A stretch of DNA of 64,000 bases from positions 62,001 through 126,000 of the forward strand of contig NZ_FNVB01000011.1 of NCBI RefSeq assembly GCF_900108315.1, read 5' to 3'. The notes beneath the pieces are model-generated. The model made no database searches, had not been told where the DNA came from, and saw nothing but the letters and a program-made list of their open reading frames with translations. Position 1 is the first letter of the stretch. Every line of letters starts with the position of its first letter. Positions 16,680 through 24,241 of this stretch are shown one piece after another. Made by a program: the position numbers and the translations under genes. The stretch comes from Saccharopolyspora kobensis. Lineage in GTDB: Bacteria; Actinomycetota; Actinomycetes; Mycobacteriales; Pseudonocardiaceae.

Positions 16680-18527
16680 ATGACGGCACCCGGCGTTGCG
16701 GTGGCTGCGGCTCTTCCGCAGCAGGTCAAGCAGACCAGGGACAAGCTCATCGGGCTGCTGCGGGAGGTCGACCCGGAGGCCGCCGAGTGGGTCGAGCAGG
16801 TCCGGCGCGGTCGTCCCCGCACGCCCAGCGTCGTCGTGGTCGGCGAGACCAACCGCGGCAAGAGCTCGCTGGTCAACGCGCTCCTCGGACACCCCGGGCT
16901 GTCCCCGGTGGACGCCGACGTGGCCACCTCCACCTACCTGCAGTTCGAGCACGGCGAGCAGTGGGCGGCGCACGCCTGCTACCCGGGCCAGCAGGAGCCG
17001 GTGGCCTTCGACCTCGCCGAGCTGGCGAACTGGACCAGCGCGGGCCGCGACCTGCCGGAAGGCCAGTTGCCGCCGCGCTACGTGCGGGTCACCGCGCCGC
17101 TGGAGGCGCTGGCCAAGGTCGCCGTGGTGGACACGCCGGGCGTCGGCGGGCTGGACGAGATGCACGGCGAGCTGGCGATGGAAGCCGCCGCTTCGGCGAC
17201 GGCACTGCTGTTCGTCGTCGACGCCTCCGCCCCGTTCACCCGCGGTGAGCTGGAATTCCTGCAGAAGGCCGGGGAACGGGTGGAGACGGTGGTCTTCGCG
17301 CTGGCCAAGACCGATCAGTACCGCGGCTGGCGGCAGGTCCTGGAGGCGAACCGGAAGCTGCTGGTCGAGCACGCGCCGCGGTTCGCCGAAGTGCCGATCT
17401 TCCCGGTGTCGGCGCGGTTGCGGGAGATGGCCGCGAAGGCGCCGAGCGAGCAGGCGGCGGAGATGCTGCGGGAGAAGTCCGGCATCGCGGAGCTCCGCAG
17501 CGAGCTGGAACGGCTGATCGGCGGCCGCTCCGCGATGCTCGGCGAGGCCAACACGATGCGCGCGCTGTCCACTGTGCTCGGTGAGCAGGTGGTGAAGCTG
17601 GAGGGCGAGAAGCGGGCGCTGACCGTCGGCGAGGACGAGGCCGAATCGCTGCGCGCCCGCCGCGACGAGCTGTCCGCATCCCGGCGCTCGTCGACCCGGG
17701 GCTGGCAGGTCAAGCTGCGCGGCGAGGTGCAGCGCACCAGGGTGGAGACCAGCCACGAGGTGACCCGCCAGGTCCGCGAGGTGCAGAACTGGTTCCGCCG
17801 CGCCATCGACGCCGCCGACCGCCAGCAGCTGGCCGAGCTGCCCCGCCAGGTGGACGTGGCGCTGCAGATGGCCTCCACGCGCGTGGCGGCGACGCTGTCC
17901 GCGCGGCTGGCCTCGGTCGCCGAGCAGTCGTTGAAGGAGCTGTTCTCGGCAGAAGAGCTCGACGTGATCCGCTCCCAGTTCGCCCGCGGCGCGCAGGCCC
18001 CGATCGCGCTGCGCCCGCCGGACAAGCGGCCGCCGACGGCGGAGGACAAGCTCCTGGTGTTCATGGGCGTCTCCGGTGGCCTCGGGGTGGGGCGGGCGGC
18101 AGCGATGCCGCTGGCGGGCCTGGGGATCGCGGCGCTGAACCCGGTGGTGCTGCCGGTGACGATCGTGCTCGGTCTCGGCGCGGGCTGGTGGATGGCCCGG
18201 ACCCGCAAGCACGCGGCGGACAAGCAGCACCTGAAGCAGTGGCTGACCGAAGCGATCGCCGACGCCCGCTCCGCGCTCGACCAGCTGGTGGCCGAGCAGC
18301 TCATCGAGGCCGAGCAGCAGCTCTCGCTGGCGCTGGACGACGCGCTGACCAAGCGGATCGAAGCGATCGAGGCGGAGCTCCGCGAGGTGGACAAGGCGCT
18401 GAAGATGGACGCCGCGGAACGCAGCCGCCAGCTCCAGACGGTCAACCGCCGCCTCGCGGAAGCCACCAGCGGCCGCGAACGAGCCGAAGCCCTCCTCGCC
18501 AACATCCGCAACCTCCGCGACACCTGA
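16680..18527 (+). CDS. Second dynamin-like GTPase with membrane paddle
   Basis: A 615-residue dynamin-family protein. G1 is VGETNRGKSS (about residues 55-64), G3 is VVDTPGVGG and G4 is LAKTDQ. A long charged helical stalk follows. Near residues 470-505 is a hydrophobic hairpin with AGLGIAALNPVVLPVTIVLG that should insert into the membrane, then a C-terminal coiled coil rich in Glu, Ala and Arg. The ATG at 16680 follows GGAAAGGAG. Partner of the 511-residue GTPase, as bacterial dynamins usually work in asymmetric pairs. The Thr in TKTD-like G4 is unusual but seen in the family. Confidence 0.9.
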   Translation: MTAPGVAVAAALPQQVKQTRDKLIGLLREVDPEAAEWVEQVRRGRPRTPSVVVVGETNRGKSSLVNALLGHPGLSPVDADVATSTYLQFEHGEQWAAHACYPGQQEPVAFDLAELANWTSAGRDLPEGQLPPRYVRVTAPLEALAKVAVVDTPGVGGLDEMHGELAMEAAASATALLFVVDASAPFTRGELEFLQKAGERVETVVFALAKTDQYRGWRQVLEANRKLLVEHAPRFAEVPIFPVSARLREMAAKAPSEQAAEMLREKSGIAELRSELERLIGGRSAMLGEANTMRALSTVLGEQVVKLEGEKRALTVGEDEAESLRARRDELSASRRSSTRGWQVKLRGEVQRTRVETSHEVTRQVREVQNWFRRAIDAADRQQLAELPRQVDVALQMASTRVAATLSARLASVAEQSLKELFSAEELDVIRSQFARGAQAPIALRPPDKRPPTAEDKLLVFMGVSGGLGVGRAAAMPLAGLGIAALNPVVLPVTIVLGLGAGWWMARTRKHAADKQHLKQWLTEAIADARSALDQLVAEQLIEAEQQLSLALDDALTKRIEAIEAELREVDKALKMDAAERSRQLQTVNRRLAEATSGRERAEALLANIRNLRDT

Positions 18528-18534
18528 GCACGCT

Positions 18535-18575
18535 GAAGGGCACCGCCTGAGCTGCCGGCTCACGCGGTGCCCTTC
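18535..18575. terminator. Bidirectional terminator, GAAGGGCACCGC family
   Basis: GAAGGGCACCGC (18535-18546) pairs perfectly with GCGGTGCCCTTC (18564-18575), loop 17 bases, between the convergent dynamin and DoxX genes. The same GAAGGGC core forms hairpins at 20560-20608 and 39296-39338. Confidence 0.82.
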
Positions 18576-18581
18576 GGCTGG

Positions 18582-19016
18582 TCAGCGGCGGAGGGCGAAG
18601 GCGCCGGGGCCGAAGGCGGCGAGGAGCAGGAAGATCCAGGAGTACATGGCCGCCGGCTCGCCGCCGTTGTGCATCGGCATCAGGGCCATCGGGGCGTGGT
18701 AGACGAAGTAGGCGTAGGCCATCACGCCGGAGAGCAGGAAAGCCGCGGTGCGGGTGCCGAAACCGGCCAGCACGCAGGCGGAGCCGACGACCTCGATCAG
18801 GCTGGCCCACCAGCCCGGCCACTCGCCGAAGGCCATCGCCAGGCCCGCGCCGTCGATGCCGCCGAAGAAGCCGAATCCCTGCAGGCCGTGGCAGAGGAAC
18901 AGGAATCCCATCACGATGCGGAAGAGCCCGAGCACGATCGGGCGGGTGCGGTCGGCGTTGGCGGCGACGGTGGCGGTCTTGGGGGCGGTGGTCTTGGGGG
19001 CGGTCTGGATGCTCAT
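18582..19016 (-). CDS. DoxX-family membrane protein
   Basis: A 144-residue protein with four membrane helices after a Thr/Ala-rich cytoplasmic head. The first reads IVLGLFRIVMGFLFLCHGLQ, then LIEVVGSACVLAGFG, FLLSGVMAYAYFVYH and WIFLLLAAFGPGAFAL. The RxxxGxxFLxHGxQ and EWPGWWASLIEVVG patterns are typical of DoxX, which associates with redox defence in actinobacteria (mycobacterial DoxX works with superoxide dismutase and a thiosulfate sulfurtransferase). The ATG at 19016 follows GGAGAGGACACC. It is divergent from the Nudix gene. Confidence 0.9.
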   Translation of the reverse strand: MSIQTAPKTTAPKTATVAANADRTRPIVLGLFRIVMGFLFLCHGLQGFGFFGGIDGAGLAMAFGEWPGWWASLIEVVGSACVLAGFGTRTAAFLLSGVMAYAYFVYHAPMALMPMHNGGEPAAMYSWIFLLLAAFGPGAFALRR

Positions 19017-19205
19017 GGCTGGTGTCCTCTCCGGGGCTCTTGAGGCGCTTTCACCCATGCGTCGAAGAAGACCGGCCCGGATCGACACGAACCGCGGAAC
19101 TTTTTCGAAAAAATCTTCGCGGCGCTGTTCTCCGAGGTAGCGGCGCTGGAAGTCGACACCGATGGGCGCTTGGGAACCGCCCGGAGCCCCGCCAGGATCG
19201 GAGAC

Positions 19206-19661
19206 GTGCTGATTCCGCGTGCGGTTGCCGTGGTCCTCGACGGGCGGCGTGCTCTGGTCATCAAGCGCTACGTGCGGCGCGAGTCGGCCGCGGCGTGCGC
19301 GATGTGCGGGAACGCTCGGACACCGAGCTGTCCCGGGCACCGCTACGCGGTCTTGCCCGGCGGGCACGTCGAGGACGGGGAGACGGCGGAAGCGGCGGCG
19401 GTGCGCGAGCTGGCCGAGGAGACGACGCTGCGGGCGCGGATCGACCGGTTGCTGTGGACCGGGAACCACAACGGGCGCCCGGCCTCGTACTTCCTCATGG
19501 CGGACGTCAGCGGAACGGCGGTCCTGTCCGGCTCGGAGGCTCAAGCGCACAGCGCGGACAACAGCTTCGAACTGGCGTGGGCGACCGCTGAGGAGCTCGA
19601 CGGACTGAACCTGCACCCCGCCGATGTCAGGGGCCCGCTCGCCCGGCTGCTGGGCCGGTGA
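19206..19661 (+). CDS. Nudix hydrolase with a Cys-rich insertion
   Basis: A 151-residue Nudix enzyme. The Nudix box reads GGHVEDGETAEAAAVRELAE followed by ET, matching GX5EX7REUXEEXGU closely enough for catalysis. Before it lies an insertion ACAMCGNARTPSCPGH, with CxxC plus a further Cys and His, which could bind a metal. Enzymes of this family hydrolyse nucleoside diphosphates linked to other moieties; the substrate is unknown. The GTG at 19206 is preceded by GGATCGGAG. Its stop lies five bases from the stop of the opposing gene. Confidence 0.85.
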   Translation: MLIPRAVAVVLDGRRALVIKRYVRRESAAACAMCGNARTPSCPGHRYAVLPGGHVEDGETAEAAAVRELAEETTLRARIDRLLWTGNHNGRPASYFLMADVSGTAVLSGSEAQAHSADNSFELAWATAEELDGLNLHPADVRGPLARLLGR

Positions 19662-19665
19662 CCGC

Positions 19666-20370
19666 TCAGCGGGCGCGCCACCAGGGCTCGGCTTCGGTGG
19701 TCGGGAACATCCCGTCGCCGAGGACCACCCGGAACGGGTTCGGGCCGATCACCGCCCAGGCGTGCTTCGCCTGCTCCGCCGGGAATTCCGGGGCTGTGAC
19801 CAGCTGGAACAGGTCGTCGAAAGCGTCCGAGAACAGTTCGCTCAGGGCCTCGCCGAGCCGGTCGTACGCGCCGTCGCGCAGGTGCGCGGACAGTGCTCCC
19901 AGGTCCACCGCATCGAGCATCCGCGCTGCCGCCGGGTCGTCCTCGCGCAGGTGGTCGGCCGCCTCCAGGCAGAGTTCGCGCAGGCCGCCCGGGACCTCGA
20001 CGACGGAGGGCAGCGTGCTGAACGCCGCCATCAGGTCGCCCGGGTCCTGGCGGGGGAAGCCCTGGGCCTTGCCGAGGCAGTACGGGACGAACTGCGGGAA
20101 CTCCATGGCGCTCGCTGCTTGCACCACGCGCGTCCAGAACTCGGTCGGCAGCTCGTCGTCCCGGCCGACCTCGTCGGCCCAGTGCCCGATGTAGTGCAGC
20201 GCGTCCATCCAGAAGTGGTAGTAGCCGTCGGCGATGCAGTCGGCCAGTTCGGCGGCCTGCCCGCTGTCGTGGCGCACCTCGTCCGGAACGAGTTCGGTGG
20301 CCGTGGTCAGGTGCTCCACCAGCCCGCCGTCCGGGAAGGTCAGGCCAGCGGTCAACCAATCGGGGAACAT
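19666..20370 (-). CDS. Hypothetical protein
   Basis: A 234-residue acidic, helix-rich soluble protein that I cannot place. It has a Trp/His-rich segment (CIADGYYHFWMDALHYIGHW) and a C-terminal GPNPFRVVLGDGMFPTTEAEP. Repeated short acidic helices (LREDDPAAARMLDAVDLGAL) suggest an immunity-like or scaffold protein, but this is a guess. The ATG at 20370 is well placed after GAGGCGAGG. The frame upstream (to 20607) has no ribosome site and overlaps a terminator hairpin. Confidence 0.65.
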   Translation of the reverse strand: MFPDWLTAGLTFPDGGLVEHLTTATELVPDEVRHDSGQAAELADCIADGYYHFWMDALHYIGHWADEVGRDDELPTEFWTRVVQAASAMEFPQFVPYCLGKAQGFPRQDPGDLMAAFSTLPSVVEVPGGLRELCLEAADHLREDDPAAARMLDAVDLGALSAHLRDGAYDRLGEALSELFSDAFDDLFQLVTAPEFPAEQAKHAWAVIGPNPFRVVLGDGMFPTTEAEPWWRAR

Positions 20371-20559
20371 TCCTCGCCTCACTCTCGGGCCGACCGGGAA
20401 GGTCGGCGCGTCGAGCGGTGGGACGCGCGGCCGCGGCACCGAGTTCCGACCCGGCCGCTGATATCGAGAACAGTTCGCACGGGCGGTCAATCGCACGTCC
20501 GGCCCCGAGGGAGTCCTATGTGGATGATCACCGCGTGCCCGGTGCGCCACCAGGTGAGC

Positions 20560-20608
20560 GGTGAAGGGCACCTTCGAGCCACCAGTCGGCTCCAAGATGC
20601 CCTTCACC
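20560..20608. terminator. Terminator downstream of phoX, GTGAAGGGCA family
   Basis: GGTGAAGGGCA (20560-20570) pairs with TGCCCTTCACC (20598-20608). Inner GAGCC/GGCTC arms extend the stem. It lies nine bases past the phoX stop. Confidence 0.8.
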
Positions 20609-20616
20609 TCGCTGGG

Positions 20617-22608
20617 TCAGCGCCAGACGGCTACCACGGAGGGGCGGGGCTGGGAGTTCCCGCCGTCGGGCCAGTGGGAAACGGGGTTGTCCGCGTTCGC
20701 GCCGTCCACTTCGCCGGGGTGCTGGGCGGAGACCATGATCAGGCCGTCCTCGACGATCGGGCCGCAGGCCTCCGCGCCGCGGGGCACGGACAGGAACTGC
20801 ATCACGTGGCCTCGGTGCGGGCCTTCCAGCGGGACCGCGTAGAGGCCGTCGTTGGCGCCGAGGGCTTCCGAGGAGTCCGTGCTGATCCAGAGGTTGCCGT
20901 GGCCGTCGAAGGTCACGTTGTCCGGGCAGGAGATCGGGCTGACCTGGGACTTGTCGAAACCGCCGAAGTAGGTCGCGGGATCGTCCGGGTCACCGCAGAC
21001 CAGCAGCAGGCGCCAGGAGAAGCGGTCGCCCACCGGGTCGTCGTCGAGCTCCAGGACCTGGCCGTGCTTGTTGGCGGTGCGCGGGTTCGGCTCGTCGGCG
21101 GGCGCCTTGCCGTCCGGGCCGCGGTCGGAGTTGTTGGTCAGCGCGGCGTAGACGCGGCCGGTCTTCGGGTGCGGTTCGACGTCCTCGGGGCGGTCCATCT
21201 TCGTCGCGCCGACCCGGTCGGCGGCCAGCCGGGTGAAGACGTAGACCTCCTCGGCGGTCATCCCGTCCACGAAGCTGGTGTCGTTGTGCGCCAACGGGAT
21301 CCACTCGCCGGTGCCGTCGAACTCGCCGTCGGCCGGGAGCTTGCCGGTGCCGTCGATCTCACCGGGGCTGTCGCCGGTGAGCTTGGCGACGTAGAGCGTG
21401 CCGGAGTCCAGCAGCGACATGTTGTGCCTGCGCGCGTGCGCGCTGGCGCCGCGCTTCATCTTGCCGTCGGAGACGAAGCGGTAGAGGTACTCGAACTTCT
21501 CGTCGTCGCCCATGTAGGCGACGGCTCGGCCGTCGTCGGTGAGGCGGATGTTCGCGCCCTCGTGCTTGAACCGGCCGAGCGCGGTGTGCTTGACCGGCGT
21601 CGACTCCGGGTCGTACGGGTCGAGCTCGATGATCCAGCCGAACCGGTTCGGCTCGTTGACCTGCTCGGTGAGGTCCCAGCGGGAGTCGAAGCGCTCCCAC
21701 TTGCGCTCGCTGGCGGCGCCCTTGATCCCGTAGCGGGCCAGGCGCTGCTGGGTGGCCGGGTCGGTGACCTGGTCGGCGTTGGCGAAGTAGAAGTGGATGT
21801 TCTCCTCGCCGGAGAGGATCGTGCCCCACGGCGTCACGCCGCCGGAGCAGTTGTTCATGGTGCCGAAGGACCGGGTGCCGGTCGGATCGGCGGGGGTCTT
21901 CAGGTGGTCGCTGCCCGCGGCCGGCCCGCGCAGCTCGAACGGCGTGTTGAGGGTGATCCGGCGGTTGAGCCGGTCCAGCACGGGTTTCGGTGCGCCGTCA
22001 CCGGTTTCGAGCACCACCACGGACAACCCGTGCGCCGCCCACGCGATCCGCACCTGCTGCTCGGTGGGGTTCTCCGGGTCGTAGCCGCGGAAGAGGAACT
22101 CCTCGGTGGTGTACTCGTGGTTGTTCACCATCAGCCGCCGCTTGCCGTTGAGCGGGAGCAGGGCGCAGAAGTCGTTGTTGTAGCCGAACTGGGCTTCCTG
22201 CGCCTCCGGAGTCTGGGCGTCGAAGTCGAATTCCGGGGCGCCGGGCAGGATCGGATCGCCCCAGCGGATCACGATGTCGTGCTGGTAGCCGTCCGGGACG
22301 ACCACCGCGTCCGCGCTGTTCGGCTGCACCGGGGTGAAGTCCAGGCCTGGAGGCGGGCCGGGCTCGGCAACGGCCGGGCGGGTGCCGAGCCCGGGGAGCA
22401 CGGCGGCCGATGCCGCGACCACCGCACCCGCCCGCAGCAGGCCGCGCCGGTTCAGCGCGGTGGCCAGCAGGTCGCCGAAGTACGGATTGTCCGTGGTGTT
22501 CGGCGGGTGCTCGGCGCACTGGTCTCCGCAGCGGTACCGGCAGGTCAAGCGCGCCCGGCCGGTGGAGAGCAGTGGCAGGAGTCGACGTTCGTCCGGCTGT
22601 GGTGGCAC
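20617..22608 (-). CDS. phoX: PhoX-family (DUF839) secreted phosphatase
   Basis: A 663-residue PhoX-family protein; the family are Tat-exported, Ca2+/Fe3+-dependent alkaline phosphatases that release phosphate from organic esters. The Tat signal lies near residue 50: NRRGLLRAGAVVAASAAVLP, preceded by an unusually long Cys-containing leader. Family motifs are VNNHEYTTEEFLF, NNCSGGVTPWGTILSGEEN, GWIIELDPYDP, ALGRFKHEGANI, RPEDVEPHPKTGRVY and SCPDNVTFDGHGNLWI. The GTG at 22608 is preceded by GGAGG at six bases, better than the TTG at 22653. It is monocistronic, with a hairpin after the stop. Confidence 0.92.
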   Translation of the reverse strand: MPPQPDERRLLPLLSTGRARLTCRYRCGDQCAEHPPNTTDNPYFGDLLATALNRRGLLRAGAVVAASAAVLPGLGTRPAVAEPGPPPGLDFTPVQPNSADAVVVPDGYQHDIVIRWGDPILPGAPEFDFDAQTPEAQEAQFGYNNDFCALLPLNGKRRLMVNNHEYTTEEFLFRGYDPENPTEQQVRIAWAAHGLSVVVLETGDGAPKPVLDRLNRRITLNTPFELRGPAAGSDHLKTPADPTGTRSFGTMNNCSGGVTPWGTILSGEENIHFYFANADQVTDPATQQRLARYGIKGAASERKWERFDSRWDLTEQVNEPNRFGWIIELDPYDPESTPVKHTALGRFKHEGANIRLTDDGRAVAYMGDDEKFEYLYRFVSDGKMKRGASAHARRHNMSLLDSGTLYVAKLTGDSPGEIDGTGKLPADGEFDGTGEWIPLAHNDTSFVDGMTAEEVYVFTRLAADRVGATKMDRPEDVEPHPKTGRVYAALTNNSDRGPDGKAPADEPNPRTANKHGQVLELDDDPVGDRFSWRLLLVCGDPDDPATYFGGFDKSQVSPISCPDNVTFDGHGNLWISTDSSEALGANDGLYAVPLEGPHRGHVMQFLSVPRGAEACGPIVEDGLIMVSAQHPGEVDGANADNPVSHWPDGGNSQPRPSVVAVWR

Positions 22609-22740
22609 CGGTACCTCCAAGCAGTTCGAGAAACGGCTTGGAGCGTATGCCAAGGTGAACGAATAGCAAGAGATCTGGGAAAAACAGGTGAATTCCCGAC
22701 GGTTGGTTGCTCGGTGCGCGCTCGCCCGCCGGAATGGCGA

Positions 22741-22779
22741 ACGGACCGCTCACCTCGTCGGGCGAGGCGAACGGTCCGT
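22741..22779. terminator. Hairpin downstream of the MFS gene
   Basis: ACGGACCG (22741-22748) pairs with CGGTCCGT (22772-22779), with an inner CCTCG/CGAGG stem. It lies 15 bases beyond the MFS stop codon. Confidence 0.7.
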
Positions 22780-22793
22780 CCGGGGTGGATTTC

Positions 22794-24017
22794 TCAGAAC
22801 TCCTCGCCGACCAGGGCGGCTTCGGCCGGGACCTGGTGGGCGTCGCCCTTGCTGCGCAGTTCCAGGGAGAGCAGGCCGGCCGCGATCACGCACAGCACAG
22901 CGCCCACGGCGAACGGCGCGTGATTCGAGCCGAAGAGGGTGGCGATGTGCCCGACCACGGTGGCCGCGACCGCACCGCCGAGCCAGCGCAGGAAGTTGTA
23001 GCCCGCGCTGGCGACCGGGCGCGGCGCGTCGCTGATGCTCATCGCGGATCCGGTGAACAGGGTGTTCAGCAGGCCGGAGGCCAGACCGCTGAGGATCACC
23101 GCGACGACGACCACCGGCTTGGACCCGACGGCCATCGCGCCGAGCAGGACGGCGAAGGACAGCACCGCGATGATGGTGCCGCCGACCTCGCCGAAGCGGG
23201 CCGCCAGCCGCGGCGCCAGGAACACCCCGGCGAAGGCGACGCACAGGCCCCACCCGAAGAACACCAGGCCGACCGCGATCGCGCCGAACTCCAGGACGAA
23301 CGGCGACCAGGCCAGCACGATGAAGAACGCGGCGGTGTAGAAGGCCGATCCCAGCGCGGTCCGCAGCAGGCCGCCGTGACCGAGCGCGCGGATCGGGTCC
23401 AGCAGCCGGACCTTGGCCCGCTCGGAGCGGGGGCCGTCCTTCGGCAGGAAGCCGGCGGACAGGATCAGCGCGATCGCCATCAGCACCGCGGTCCCGGCGA
23501 ACGGCCCGCGCCAGGAGATGTTGCCCAGCAGCGCGCCCAGCAGCGGCCCGGTGGACAGGCCGATGCCCAGCGCCGCCTCGTAGAGCATGATGGCGGCGCC
23601 TTGGCCGCCGCTGGCGGCGCCGACGATCACCGACAGCGCGGTGGCGATGAAGAACGCGTTGCCCAGGCCCCACACGGCGCGCAGCGCGACGAGCTCGCCG
23701 ATCGAGCCGGCGAGCGCGCACAGCACCGTGGCGACCACGATCAGCACCAGCCCGGTGACCACGGTCCGCTTCGGGCCGAAGCGGGCGCTGAAGGCGCCGG
23801 TGATGAGCATCGCCACGACCTGCACGCCCAGGTAGGACGAGAACAGCAGCGTGACCTGCTCGGGGCCGGCGCGCAGCGCTTCGGCGATCGAGAGCAGGAT
23901 CGGGTCGACGAGCCCGATGCCCATGAACGCGATCACGGCGGCGAAAGCGGTGATCCACACCGCTTTGGGCTGCCCCTTGAACACATCGAGAAACCGAACG
24001 TCATGCCCGGCGCTCAT
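22794..24017 (-). CDS. MFS transporter, 12 transmembrane segments
   Basis: A 407-residue major facilitator exporter. The signature between helices 2 and 3 reads GAFSARFGPKRTVVTGLV, with a second half-copy LAARFGEVGG. Helix-rich segments cover the whole length. Family resemblance is to drug-efflux (DHA1-like) transporters such as the Bcr/CmlA group, so drug or metabolite efflux is likely but the substrate is unknown. The ATG at 24017 follows GAGGAG. The 5' region carries a 44-bp nested dyad (24048-24091) strongly suggesting control by a repressor not encoded next door. Confidence 0.9.
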   Translation of the reverse strand: MSAGHDVRFLDVFKGQPKAVWITAFAAVIAFMGIGLVDPILLSIAEALRAGPEQVTLLFSSYLGVQVVAMLITGAFSARFGPKRTVVTGLVLIVVATVLCALAGSIGELVALRAVWGLGNAFFIATALSVIVGAASGGQGAAIMLYEAALGIGLSTGPLLGALLGNISWRGPFAGTAVLMAIALILSAGFLPKDGPRSERAKVRLLDPIRALGHGGLLRTALGSAFYTAAFFIVLAWSPFVLEFGAIAVGLVFFGWGLCVAFAGVFLAPRLAARFGEVGGTIIAVLSFAVLLGAMAVGSKPVVVVAVILSGLASGLLNTLFTGSAMSISDAPRPVASAGYNFLRWLGGAVAATVVGHIATLFGSNHAPFAVGAVLCVIAAGLLSLELRSKGDAHQVPAEAALVGEEF

Positions 24018-24047
24018 CGGCCGACACTCCTCGCAGCAGGAAGTAGT

Positions 24048-24091
24048 TTCGTTTGCAATGCTAACAATATTTGATTAGCACACCAAACGAA
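24048..24091. promoter_or_regulatory. 44-bp nested AT-rich operator of the MFS gene
   Basis: TTCGTTTG (24048-24055) mirrors CAAACGAA (24084-24091), and TGCTAA (24059-24064) mirrors TTAGCA (24075-24080). Both share the exact centre 24069.5. It begins 31 bases upstream of the MFS start codon. The AT content is far above the surroundings, so it is both a likely promoter and an operator. Confidence 0.75.
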
Positions 24092-24241
24092 CATGAGCGG
24101 GCTCACCTGCGCAAGGGGCCGACCAGCTGAAATGCGCCTGGCTCGGGGCAAGGCTGACGGTGCTGGCCGCGGTGGGTGATACCTCCTCTCGGTGTTGTGC
24201 GTGGCTGGCCGCTTCGACGGACGAGGCGGCCAGCCCGGCCA

